Under the pieces are notes generated by a model. The model ran no database searches. It was not told the DNA's origin and was given only the letters and a program-made list of their open reading frames with translations. A program made the translations under genes and the position numbers. A DNA stretch of 7,020 nucleotides. It comes from an uncultured Planctomycetota bacterium. Its GTDB lineage: Bacteria; Planctomycetota; Planctomycetia; Pirellulales; UBA1268. Shown here one piece after another: positions 1 to 5,434 of the stretch (positions are counted from its first letter, which is position 1; each line of letters begins with the position of its first letter). Location: contig CAJQGO010000143.1 of assembly GCA_905477565.1 (NCBI GenBank), positions 1 to 7,020 of the forward strand. The letters are read 5' to 3'.

Positions 1-2
1 CT

Positions 3-533
3 CTAGGAGACGAAGCTGTGGCAATAGTTCTGAATCCCGGTAAGCAACAAGATGAATTTCGTGGAGAGATGTTCTGCTGGAACGAACTCCCTGAATTATT
101 GTTGGTAGATGATTTGTTTGATTCACACAAAGATCATCTACGTCCTACCCCAACCATCATTGCTGAAGACGAAGAAGATGAGGACGAAGATTGGGATGAT
201 GATGAGGAGTATGAAGACGAAGAATATGAAGATGAAGATGAAGGAGAAGAGTTCGAAGAAGGTGATGACGAATCCGAAGATGAATCAGACGACGAAGATG
301 AATCAGACGACGAAGATGAATATGAAGACGAATATGAAGAAGACGAAGATGACGATGTAGAAGAAGAGGAAGAAGAGTGGGAAGAAGTCGACGATGAATC
401 AGACGATGAATCAGACGATGAATCAGACGATGAATCAGACGATGAATACGAGTACGAAGAAGAGGAAGAAGGAGAGGAAGAAGGAGAAGAGTGGGAAGAT
501 GAAGATGAAGAGGAGTGGGAGGAGGAAGACTAA
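3..533 (+). CDS. Acidic-tail protein, possibly 5'-truncated by the window edge
   Basis: I do not recognise the family. The frame is open to the left edge, so this may be the C-terminal part of a longer protein. A GTG at 18 with AGGAGA at 5-10 (7-nt spacing) is a possible start and would give 171 residues. Counting from that GTG, residues 1-48 look like an ordinary folded segment (hydrophobic runs AIVLNPG and ELPELLLVDD). From about residue 50 to the end, roughly 80% of residues are Asp or Glu, with no Lys or Arg, dotted with Ser, Tyr and Trp. Four exact DDES units plus a partial fifth start near residue 125, and two ESDDED units lie near residue 89. Such a tail should be disordered and strongly anionic; binding of cations or of basic proteins is conceivable but only inferred. 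The stop is TAA at 531. It converges with the peptidase gene, with 76 bp between the stops. The reading frame is well supported; the function is unknown. Confidence 0.7.
   Translation, partial: LGDEAVAIVLNPGKQQDEFRGEMFCWNELPELLLVDDLFDSHKDHLRPTPTIIAEDEEDEDEDWDDDEEYEDEEYEDEDEGEEFEEGDDESEDESDDEDESDDEDEYEDEYEEDEDDDVEEEEEEWEEVDDESDDESDDESDDESDDEYEYEEEEEGEEEGEEWEDEDEEEWEEED
282..317 (+). repeat. 18-bp tandem repeat, two exact copies, coding
   Basis: Two perfect adjacent copies of an 18-bp unit (gaatcagacgacgaagat) encode ESDDED twice within the acidic tail. A diverged half-unit, gaatccgaagat, precedes them at 270-281. The unit is a multiple of three, so copy-number change keeps the frame. Confidence 0.8.
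390..448 (+). repeat. 12-bp tandem repeat, four exact copies plus a partial fifth, coding
   Basis: The unit gacgatgaatca is repeated exactly four times (390-437) and followed by an 11-base partial copy (438-448). It is in frame and encodes Asp-Asp-Glu-Ser. Identity at third codon positions suggests recent duplication by slippage rather than selection on protein sequence alone. Confidence 0.85.
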
Positions 534-609
534 CGCTTTATTGATTCCTATCACCTTTCCGTAGCTCCTGCGCATATTCCTTCCCATGGCTCTCACAGAG
601 AAATGCTTT

Positions 610-1929
610 TTATTCTTTCCAAGTTAATTCCAGAAACTGTCCTCGTCGTGACACAAGTACATCGATGCCGTCATCACGAGAAACTTCTGACAGCCGCCTC
701 ATGAGATCTTTCTGATCAATAATGGGAGTGCCACCCACTTCATAAATTCGATCCTTGATTTGCAGACGCCCCCTTTCCGCGGGTGACCCCTTACGAATCG
801 CAACAACTACAGGGGCAGTCGGATTTGCTGGATCATCTCGAATCCCGATACCCCAGCGACCACGACTTCCTGTTGGCAAAAATGCTTTTTCTACGAGCTT
901 TTTCCGAGACGCGTTGGACTCATGAAATGCTGTCTCCCTAAATGAAAATGTACCGTCTGCGTTGTTTGCAACTTGGAGAAGAGTTTGGAGGGCAACCTCC
1001 AAGACAGGTTCAATGCCCTCGATATTAATCAGGTGAGCATCATCCGACGGACGATGATAGTCTGAGTGAAGTCCAGTGTGGAACATAATCGTTGGTATTT
1101 CTGCCTTCAAAAATGGATAATGATCAGAATCCGGAGTGATATCCCAGTTGAAGATCAGTTCTAGTGATTCTTTTTCGTACCGATTGTTGGCACGAGTAAC
1201 AAGCGTCTCGAGACCAGTCGCTGAACGCGCACCAAAAACGTTCAGTTGTCTATGACGAAGCCGACCTATCATGTCGAGATTGATTGAGAAAACGATCTTC
1301 TTATCTTGGATACAATCCGGATGATTTTGTAAAAAGTATTTAGAACCGAGAAGCCCTTGTTCTTCACCGTCCCAGAATGCAAGTAGAATTGTTCGACGGC
1401 ATGGGTCAGATAATTCAGCAAGTGTCTCCGCTATTTTGATTAGACCAGCCACACCCGATGCATTATCATCAGCACCATTATGAACATATCCAAATGGCCC
1501 AAAACTATTCCGTTTATTTCCATATCCCACATGGTCGTAGTGTGCGCCAACGACAACAACTTCACTTTGTAATACTGAATCACTACCAGGAATTATTATC
1601 AGGAGATTCCGGAGCGTTCCAAATCGTGTCGGGAACGACTGAAAATAACGCTTTCCGTCACCTGCCGGCATGAGACCAAGCGGCATGACCTCTTGCTCGA
1701 TGTACCTACTAGCGGCTCGCCCACCCCGGCGGCCACCCTCACGGCCTTCGAACGCATCGGCTGCAAGCGCTTGTATATGGTCTGCCACGTCAGCTGCATC
1801 AACAATGATTGCTGTTTCATTGCCAAAAACAGTTTTTTCGAATACTGCTTGACTGCCAAACAGTGAAATAACACCGACCAATAGATGGTTCGTGTAGTGT
1901 CGATAATTTATGAAACCAGGCATTTCCAT
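610..1929 (-). CDS. M28-family zinc aminopeptidase with C-terminal PDZ domain, exported
   Basis: This is a probable di-zinc exopeptidase that removes N-terminal residues from peptides outside the cytoplasm. Residues 15-30 form a hydrophobic segment that looks like a signal peptide or anchor. The M28 domain spans about 45-320 with all expected ligands in place: His130 (GAHYDHVG), Asp155 (GADDNASG), Glu189 as general base and Glu190 as ligand (WDGEEQG), Asp219 (NLDMIGR) and His292 (DYHRPSDD). Residues about 355-437 form a PDZ domain (WGIGIRDD, then KGSPAERGRLQIKDRI), which probably binds C-termini of substrates or partners. At 439 residues the protein looks complete. The ATG at 1929 is preceded by a strong AAGGAGG (1945-1951), but with a long 15-nt gap; a second ATG lies two codons in. 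It appears monocistronic, divergent from the tRNA. Family assignment is firm; the natural substrate is unknown. Confidence 0.92.
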   Translation of the reverse strand: MEMPGFINYRHYTNHLLVGVISLFGSQAVFEKTVFGNETAIIVDAADVADHIQALAADAFEGREGGRRGGRAASRYIEQEVMPLGLMPAGDGKRYFQSFPTRFGTLRNLLIIIPGSDSVLQSEVVVVGAHYDHVGYGNKRNSFGPFGYVHNGADDNASGVAGLIKIAETLAELSDPCRRTILLAFWDGEEQGLLGSKYFLQNHPDCIQDKKIVFSINLDMIGRLRHRQLNVFGARSATGLETLVTRANNRYEKESLELIFNWDITPDSDHYPFLKAEIPTIMFHTGLHSDYHRPSDDAHLINIEGIEPVLEVALQTLLQVANNADGTFSFRETAFHESNASRKKLVEKAFLPTGSRGRWGIGIRDDPANPTAPVVVAIRKGSPAERGRLQIKDRIYEVGGTPIIDQKDLMRRLSEVSRDDGIDVLVSRRGQFLELTWKE

Positions 1930-1944
1930 GCGGCCACTCCAGCG

Positions 1945-1951
1945 CCTCCTT
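1945..1951 (-). promoter_or_regulatory. Shine-Dalgarno site of the M28 peptidase gene
   Basis: On the minus strand this reads AAGGAGG, a near-perfect anti-16S match, 15 nt before the ATG at 1929. The gap is longer than the usual 5-10 nt, and no in-frame ATG, GTG or TTG lies closer. Confidence 0.5.
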
Positions 1952-2034
1952 GCAAGTAATCTGCTAGTGCCTCAGAATGACTCGCTCGAACATTCTCGTC
2001 TAGAGGAAATCAATAGTACCGAGTTTTCCCATAA

Positions 2035-2124
2035 GGAGAGGTGGCAGAGTGGTCGAATGCGCGTCTTTGCTAAAGACGTGACCGGTCAAAAGCTGGTCCA
2101 CGGGTTCGAATCCCGTCCTCTCCG
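2035..2124 (+). tRNA. tRNA-Ser (anticodon GCT)
   Basis: A full cloverleaf can be drawn by hand. The acceptor stem GGAGAGG (2035-2041) pairs with CCTCTCC (2117-2123). The D arm is 2044-2060 with stem GCA/TGC. The anticodon stem CGTCT/AGACG (2062-2066, 2074-2078) encloses loop TTGCTAA, with anticodon GCT at 2069-2071 reading AGC and AGU. A long class II variable arm, with GACCGG (2080-2085) pairing CTGGTC (2093-2098) through one G-T pair, is diagnostic for Ser, Leu or Tyr; with GCT it is serine. The T arm ACGGG/CCCGT encloses TTCGAAT. The discriminator base is G2124. CCA is not encoded and must be added enzymatically. The gene is divergent from the peptidase gene. Confidence 0.96.
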
Positions 2125-2130
2125 TTTTTT
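2125..2130 (+). terminator. T tract directly after tRNA-Ser
   Basis: Six T residues follow the discriminator base with no gap. With the GC-rich T arm and acceptor stem just upstream, this could serve as a termination site. No separate hairpin is present, so the call is tentative. Confidence 0.35.
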
Positions 2131-2288
2131 AATCTGCAGCACATTTCGTATATCTTGCCAAACTTGACATTTTCGATGAAAAACCAAGGGCGCTCTGGCA
2201 CAGTTTGTTCCCCGGTTTTGTACATATGCTGTTTTTGTTGTGCATTGCGATACTTTCCCAAAGAGTAAAGCCAGACATTCGTACGTAA

Positions 2289-2301
2289 GAAAAATATCCT
2301 T
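2289..2301 (+). repeat. 13-bp direct repeat, copy 1
   Basis: The sequence gaaaaatatcctt recurs exactly 91 bp downstream at 2380-2392. Both copies lie in the leader of the hydrolase gene. Confidence 0.5.
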
Positions 2302-2363
2302 TCCGCAAAATAGTTTTTTCTTCATGAAGATCGTGTAAAGCGACTCCTGCAGATCATTCTTAT

Positions 2364-2391
2364 TTGTCAACTTTACATAGAAAAATATCCT
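2364..2391 (+). promoter_or_regulatory. Possible sigma-70-type promoter of the hydrolase gene
   Basis: TTGTCA (2364-2369; five of six matches to TTGACA) and TATCCT (2386-2391; four of six matches to TATAAT) are 16 bp apart. Transcription would begin only a few bases before the ATG at 2405, giving a very short leader, which fits the lack of a Shine-Dalgarno site there. Confidence 0.35.
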
Positions 2392-2392
2392 T
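2380..2392 (+). repeat. 13-bp direct repeat, copy 2
   Basis: This is an exact second copy of gaaaaatatcctt. It contains the proposed -10 hexamer of the hydrolase promoter. Confidence 0.5.
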
Positions 2393-2404
2393 GAAATTCC
2401 TCGC

Positions 2405-3196
2405 ATGCCTCGCTCACAACGAATGATATATCTCACAACGATAATCTGCATCTTGATCTACGTGAGTCTCTGTGCCTTCTTTTTCATCACACAACGATCT
2501 TTTATTTACTTTCCTCGTCAGCAACAAAATTACAGTGTCGATCAAATACAGGTGAATACTGGACAGGCTGTTGTGGAACTCTCAGTAAGCAGCCCGAAGA
2601 GCACACGAGCTGTCCTCTACTTCGGTGGTAATGCAGAAGATGTATCAATATCTCTACCTGAATATTCACGAAGGATTTCAGATGTCGCAATCTACATGGT
2701 GCACTATCGAGGGTACGGTGGCAGCACAGGCAATCCCTCAGAACATGGTCTGCGGCACGATGCATTAGCCATTTACAGGCACCTCAGAGCCAGCCATTCA
2801 GACATTCTGGTCATTGGTCGCAGCCTGGGAACTAGCCTTGCAATCGGAGTGGCTGCCCAGTTTGAGCCGAAGGGACTTCTTCTCATCACACCGTTTGACA
2901 GCATTGAGGCAATTGCTCGACGCGTTGCACCATTCCTACCAATACGACTACTACTCAGTGATCCATACCACTCGATTAATCTGGTGTCAGACATTCAATG
3001 TCCAACGCTTGTGCTGGCCGCTTCAGATGACGAAATTATTCCTAAAGAAAACACGTTGCGGTTAGTAAAAAAGTTTGATCCAGAAATCGTAACGCTCCAA
3101 GTTATTCCAGAAACTGACCATAATTCAATTTCTAATTGCACCCTTTACTGGTCGAGTGTCTGCCACTTCATAAACAATCGTTTTGATACGCCCTAA
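2405..3196 (+). CDS. Membrane-anchored alpha/beta-fold serine hydrolase (Bem46/ABHD-like)
   Basis: The 263-residue protein begins with one hydrophobic segment (about residues 8-28), probably a signal anchor that leaves the catalytic domain outside the cytoplasm. The rest matches the Bem46/ABHD13/ABHD17 type: oxyanion-loop motif FGGNAED (73-79), YRGYGGSTG (101-109), nucleophile Ser140 in GRSLG (138-142), probable acid Asp209 in SDDEIIP, and His239 in TDHNS. The triad therefore looks intact. The family contains esterases, thioesterases and lipases; nothing here fixes the substrate. The ATG at 2405 has no Shine-Dalgarno site; an ATG at 2423 is an alternative that would trim six residues. It appears monocistronic and converges on the GroES-like gene. 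Family call is firm, activity is inferred. Confidence 0.88.
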   Translation: MPRSQRMIYLTTIICILIYVSLCAFFFITQRSFIYFPRQQQNYSVDQIQVNTGQAVVELSVSSPKSTRAVLYFGGNAEDVSISLPEYSRRISDVAIYMVHYRGYGGSTGNPSEHGLRHDALAIYRHLRASHSDILVIGRSLGTSLAIGVAAQFEPKGLLLITPFDSIEAIARRVAPFLPIRLLLSDPYHSINLVSDIQCPTLVLAASDDEIIPKENTLRLVKKFDPEIVTLQVIPETDHNSISNCTLYWSSVCHFINNRFDTP

Positions 3197-3207
3197 GAAA
3201 ATTTTTC

Positions 3208-3261
3208 TCGGTTTTTAGAGCACACGAACCGAAACTAAAAAAGAAGATTTTTCGTGTTTTT
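3208..3261 (+). terminator. AT-rich hairpin region between convergent genes
   Basis: ACACGAA (3222-3228) is complementary to TTCGTGT (3251-3257) and is followed by a run of T (3257-3261), a plausible rho-independent terminator for the hydrolase gene, though the loop is long. Competing pairs exist: TCGGTT (3208-3213) with AACCGA (3227-3232), and TTTTTAG with CTAAAAA. Tracts of T on one side and A on the other could let it act in both directions. Confidence 0.4.
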
Positions 3262-3277
3262 CAGTAACGGAAACTGA

Positions 3278-3622
3278 TTATCCTTCCTCTGGATCTGTCT
3301 TGCTTCTTCTTTGAGGCGTCGATGATTCCTCACGACGGAACACCGCTACAACATCTTCAATAGGAACGACATAAAGAAGATTATCTTGTTCAAAATCTAC
3401 TGGTATTGAATTCCTTGGATGGAACAAAACTTTGTCATATTTTTCTATCGGAAAGTCTGCGTCTCGTTCGATTTGAAGGCTAACCTCGACAACCCTGCCT
3501 GTAATCGTTGGGATTTCCGCCTGATCTGGCAGGACAATACCTCCGCGAGTCTGATTTCTACTCTCGTCTTTCCGAATCAGAACGCGCATGCCTAACGGTT
3601 CTACAAAATCATTGCCCCGCAT
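3278..3622 (-). CDS. GroES/Cpn10-like co-chaperonin, divergent, not next to groEL
   Basis: The 114-residue product resembles GroES, the heptameric lid of the GroEL folding chamber in the cytoplasm. It shows the opening PLGMRVLIRK (9-18), the mobile-loop motif RGGIVLP (26-32) that contacts the chaperonin, TGRVVEV (41-47), the KYDKVLF strand (61-67, matching VGDIVIF in classical GroES) and the final IEDVVAVF (88-95). The usual glycine-rich turn after the third motif (AVGNG type) is replaced by EVSLQ, and a charged tail of about 19 residues extends the protein beyond the typical length of about 95. The ATG at 3622 is preferred: AGAGAGG at 3634-3640 lies 11 nt before it, whereas the GTG at 3634 overlaps that site. 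No groEL is in the window, so this is probably an extra, orphan copy. It could cap a paralogous chaperonin or have its own role. Confidence 0.82.
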   Translation of the reverse strand: MRGNDFVEPLGMRVLIRKDESRNQTRGGIVLPDQAEIPTITGRVVEVSLQIERDADFPIEKYDKVLFHPRNSIPVDFEQDNLLYVVPIEDVVAVFRREESSTPQRRSKTDPEEG

Positions 3623-3633
3623 CGATCTACACA

Positions 3634-3640
3634 CCTCTCT
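3634..3640 (-). promoter_or_regulatory. Shine-Dalgarno site deciding the GroES-like start
   Basis: On the minus strand this reads AGAGAGG, 11 nt before the ATG at 3622. It abuts and partly covers the alternative GTG at 3632-3634, which argues against that codon as the start. Confidence 0.45.
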
Positions 3641-3916
3641 TTACGAACACCTTGCCTGATCAACGTCAACAATTTCCACACCGAATCACTGGTAGTTTGA
3701 CCTGCTAAACGGCATTCGGCTAGGGACGGCTTCAAAGAACGCCAACCAGAACGAAAACTTGTGTATACTGATGCCTAATCGTCGTGATTATAAAGAGGTT
3801 TGTGCCCCCACCAATCAACAGCAATGTCATTCCAGCCGCAATCGAACTCCCTTCTTGGTTCTTTCGATGGATCTTGACAGTAAGGATTGTCCTTGGGTTC
3901 TCCTGATACTTCCAGA
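3641..3916. other. Divergent intergenic region between GroES-like gene and otsA
   Basis: This region should hold promoters for both genes. On the plus strand, TATACT at 3764-3769 is a good -10 match but has no clear -35. On the minus strand, TTGACG (3664-3669) is a good -35 match with a poor -10 (TCGTAA) 17 bp away. No CIRCE-type heat-shock operator is seen. A plus-strand open frame from 3759 runs into otsA in another frame and resembles no known protein. Confidence 0.4.
3882..3886 (+). promoter_or_regulatory. Possible Shine-Dalgarno site for a TTG start of otsA
   Basis: AAGGA lies 6 nt before TTG 3893, which is in frame with otsA, and directly abuts TTG 3887. The in-frame TAA at 3881-3883 overlaps it and sets the upstream limit of the gene. 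Confidence 0.35.
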
Positions 3917-5365
3917 ATGCGTAAACATCACAGGCGTGGTGACCTGGTCGTCATTGCGAACAGACTGCCTGTACACCGCACATCTCCCGAGAGTCCATGG
4001 GAAACAAGTCCCGGTGGCCTAGTTTCTGCACTGATGCCCATTCTGAGAGAAAATAAAGGGGTATGGATCGGTTGGGCCGGCAGTTCTGAAACGAACTGCA
4101 GTCCTTTTGAGCATGATGGACTTTACAACGTTCCTGTCCATCTTTCGAGTGAGGAAGTCCGTGATTACTACGAAGGTTTTTCAAATAGCACGCTCTGGCC
4201 GCTTTATCACGATGCATGCCAAACTCCTCAATACGATCGCCAATGGTGGGCCCCCTACGTAGCAATCAATCAACGCTTTGCTGAATACGCTGCCCAAGAA
4301 ACTGCACCCGATGGTCATGTCCTGGTTCAGGATTACCATCTTCAGCTAGTTCCAGGAATGCTTCGTAAGCTACGTCCAGATGTTCGAATTGGTTTTTTTC
4401 TTCACATTCCTTTCCCACCAGTTGAACTTTTTGCGCAATTACCTTGGAGAAAAAGAATTCTTGAAGGCATGCTGGGCGCGGATGTTATCGGTTTCCAAAC
4501 GCGGCATGGTGCGCAGAATTTTGTTCGACTGGTAAATCGCTACACGCCGCACCGTGGAAGTGGCCAAGCAGTCAACGTTGATGGAAGAAGAGTGCTTGCG
4601 AAGGAATACCCAATATCAATTGACTACGATAGGATCGAATCACTCGCCAACGATCCTAAGATTATTGAGCATGCAAAAGCTATTCGGTCCGATCTTGGGG
4701 AAAATCGAACAATCATGCTCGGCGTTGACCGCCTTGACTACACGAAGGGAATTGACCAGCGATTACGTGCGGTATATGAGATTTTCGATAAAGGAAACCA
4801 TACCGTAGATGACCTTGTGTTGGTTCAAGTGAGTGTTCCGTCTCGTGAAAGTGTTGATGAGTACATTGAAGTACGGGATAGAATTGAAAAACTTGTTGGC
4901 CATATTAATGGTGAATTTGGAACTGTAGGGGCAGTGCCCGTACATTACCTTCGAAGAAGTCTTCCGATAGAAGAATTAGTCGCGTATTACTTAGCTGCTG
5001 ATGTCATGCTTGTAACGCCTTTTCGTGACGGAATGAATCTTGTCGCAAAAGAATATGTAGCGAGTAGAAAAAATGAGAATGGCGTATTGGTTCTGTCTGA
5101 ATTCACCGGATCAGCAGTTGAACTTGATCGGGCAGTTTTAGTGAACCCACATGATATCGATGGCATGGCAGCAACTATCGAACAGGCGATCGCAATGCCT
5201 CGCCAGGAACAGACTCGGCGTATGCGCAGCCTTCGCCAACGAGTCCGAAAGCGAACTGTCTACACCTGGGCATCAGACTTCACGCAAGCCCTTGAGGCGG
5301 AACAGCCACGCCCTTCGTCGACTAATATGCAATTACCTATTGACACCCCCCCTCCCTCTCCCTGA
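3917..5365 (+). CDS. otsA: Trehalose-6-phosphate synthase (GT20)
   Basis: This enzyme transfers glucose from UDP-glucose to glucose 6-phosphate, giving trehalose 6-phosphate in the cytoplasm. The 482-residue product (counted from ATG 3917) covers the whole GT20 fold. Visible landmarks, with the E. coli equivalents known to me: NRLPV (Arg16), the Gly-Gly loop SPGGL (33-34), WIGWAG, LWPLYH (Trp94), QDYHL (Asp139, like Asp130), HIPFP (His163, like His154), GVDRLDYTKG (Arg272 and Lys277, like Arg262 and Lys267) and FRDGMNLVAKEYVA (Asp371 and Glu379, like Asp361 and Glu369). All catalytic and donor-binding residues appear intact. The start is uncertain: TTG 3893 has AAGGA at good spacing, TTG 3887 is also in frame, and ATG 3917 lies 8 codons before the first conserved strand. 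It probably forms an operon with the downstream phosphatase fusion. A short Pro-rich tail follows a C7 tract near the stop. Confidence 0.95.
   Translation: MRKHHRRGDLVVIANRLPVHRTSPESPWETSPGGLVSALMPILRENKGVWIGWAGSSETNCSPFEHDGLYNVPVHLSSEEVRDYYEGFSNSTLWPLYHDACQTPQYDRQWWAPYVAINQRFAEYAAQETAPDGHVLVQDYHLQLVPGMLRKLRPDVRIGFFLHIPFPPVELFAQLPWRKRILEGMLGADVIGFQTRHGAQNFVRLVNRYTPHRGSGQAVNVDGRRVLAKEYPISIDYDRIESLANDPKIIEHAKAIRSDLGENRTIMLGVDRLDYTKGIDQRLRAVYEIFDKGNHTVDDLVLVQVSVPSRESVDEYIEVRDRIEKLVGHINGEFGTVGAVPVHYLRRSLPIEELVAYYLAADVMLVTPFRDGMNLVAKEYVASRKNENGVLVLSEFTGSAVELDRAVLVNPHDIDGMAATIEQAIAMPRQEQTRRMRSLRQRVRKRTVYTWASDFTQALEAEQPRPSSTNMQLPIDTPPPSP
5346..5352 (+). repeat. C7 homopolymer near the otsA stop codon
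   Basis: Seven C residues sit 11 codons or fewer before the otsA stop, within a longer pyrimidine tract (5346-5363). Homopolymers like this are prone to replication slippage and to sequencing error. Loss of one C would extend OtsA to a TGA at 5403-5405. Confidence 0.7.
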
Positions 5366-5390
5366 TTACCATCTTGGAATTTACACCATT

Positions 5391-5395
5391 GGAGA
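5391..5395 (+). promoter_or_regulatory. Possible Shine-Dalgarno site for a TTG start of the otsB fusion
   Basis: GGAGA lies 6 nt before TTG 5402, which is in frame with the fusion gene and would add 11 residues. The ATG at 5435 has no comparable site. An in-frame TGA at 5396-5398 sets the upstream limit. Confidence 0.4.
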
Positions 5396-5434
5396 TGACT
5401 CTTGACCGGGAACGAACTAGGCACAACACACATC

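Larger units (their letters stand above)
2131..2404. other. Non-coding, AT-rich intergenic region
   Basis: This stretch between the tRNA and the hydrolase gene holds no convincing gene. It contains two copies of a 13-bp repeat (2289-2301 and 2380-2392), the second overlapping a possible promoter, and one short palindrome at 2319-2330. A minus-strand open frame crosses it, but that frame runs through the tRNA in antisense and looks spurious. Confidence 0.6.

Noticed and set aside
109..360. Lys/Met-rich open frame in the acidic region
   Set aside because: It is the shifted reading of GAA/GAT-rich codons; low complexity in one frame automatically keeps another frame open.
390..448. CRISPR array
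   Set aside because: Units are 12 bp, contiguous and without spacers, and they encode Asp-Asp-Glu-Ser in frame.
1910..2167. Plus-strand open frame running through the tRNA
   Set aside because: It covers the peptidase start in antisense and then the tRNA, whose translation explains the FESRPLRF end.
2319..2330. Perfect 12-bp palindrome tcttcatgaaga as an operator
   Set aside because: One or two palindromes of this length are expected by chance in 7 kb, and its position relative to any promoter is unconvincing.
2035..2404. tRNA-Ser as an integration site for a mobile element
   Set aside because: No integrase and no second copy of the tRNA 3' end is visible in the window.
2086..2451. Minus-strand open frame of 121 codons across the tRNA and intergenic region
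   Set aside because: Its C-terminal part is antisense tRNA-Ser, giving the GRDSNPW-type peptide typical of mis-annotated tRNA loci. It has no homology I recognise and overlaps the hydrolase start.
3759..4022. Plus-strand frame of 87 codons before otsA
   Set aside because: Its last third lies inside otsA in a different frame, the sequence resembles no family I know, and there is no clear ribosome site.
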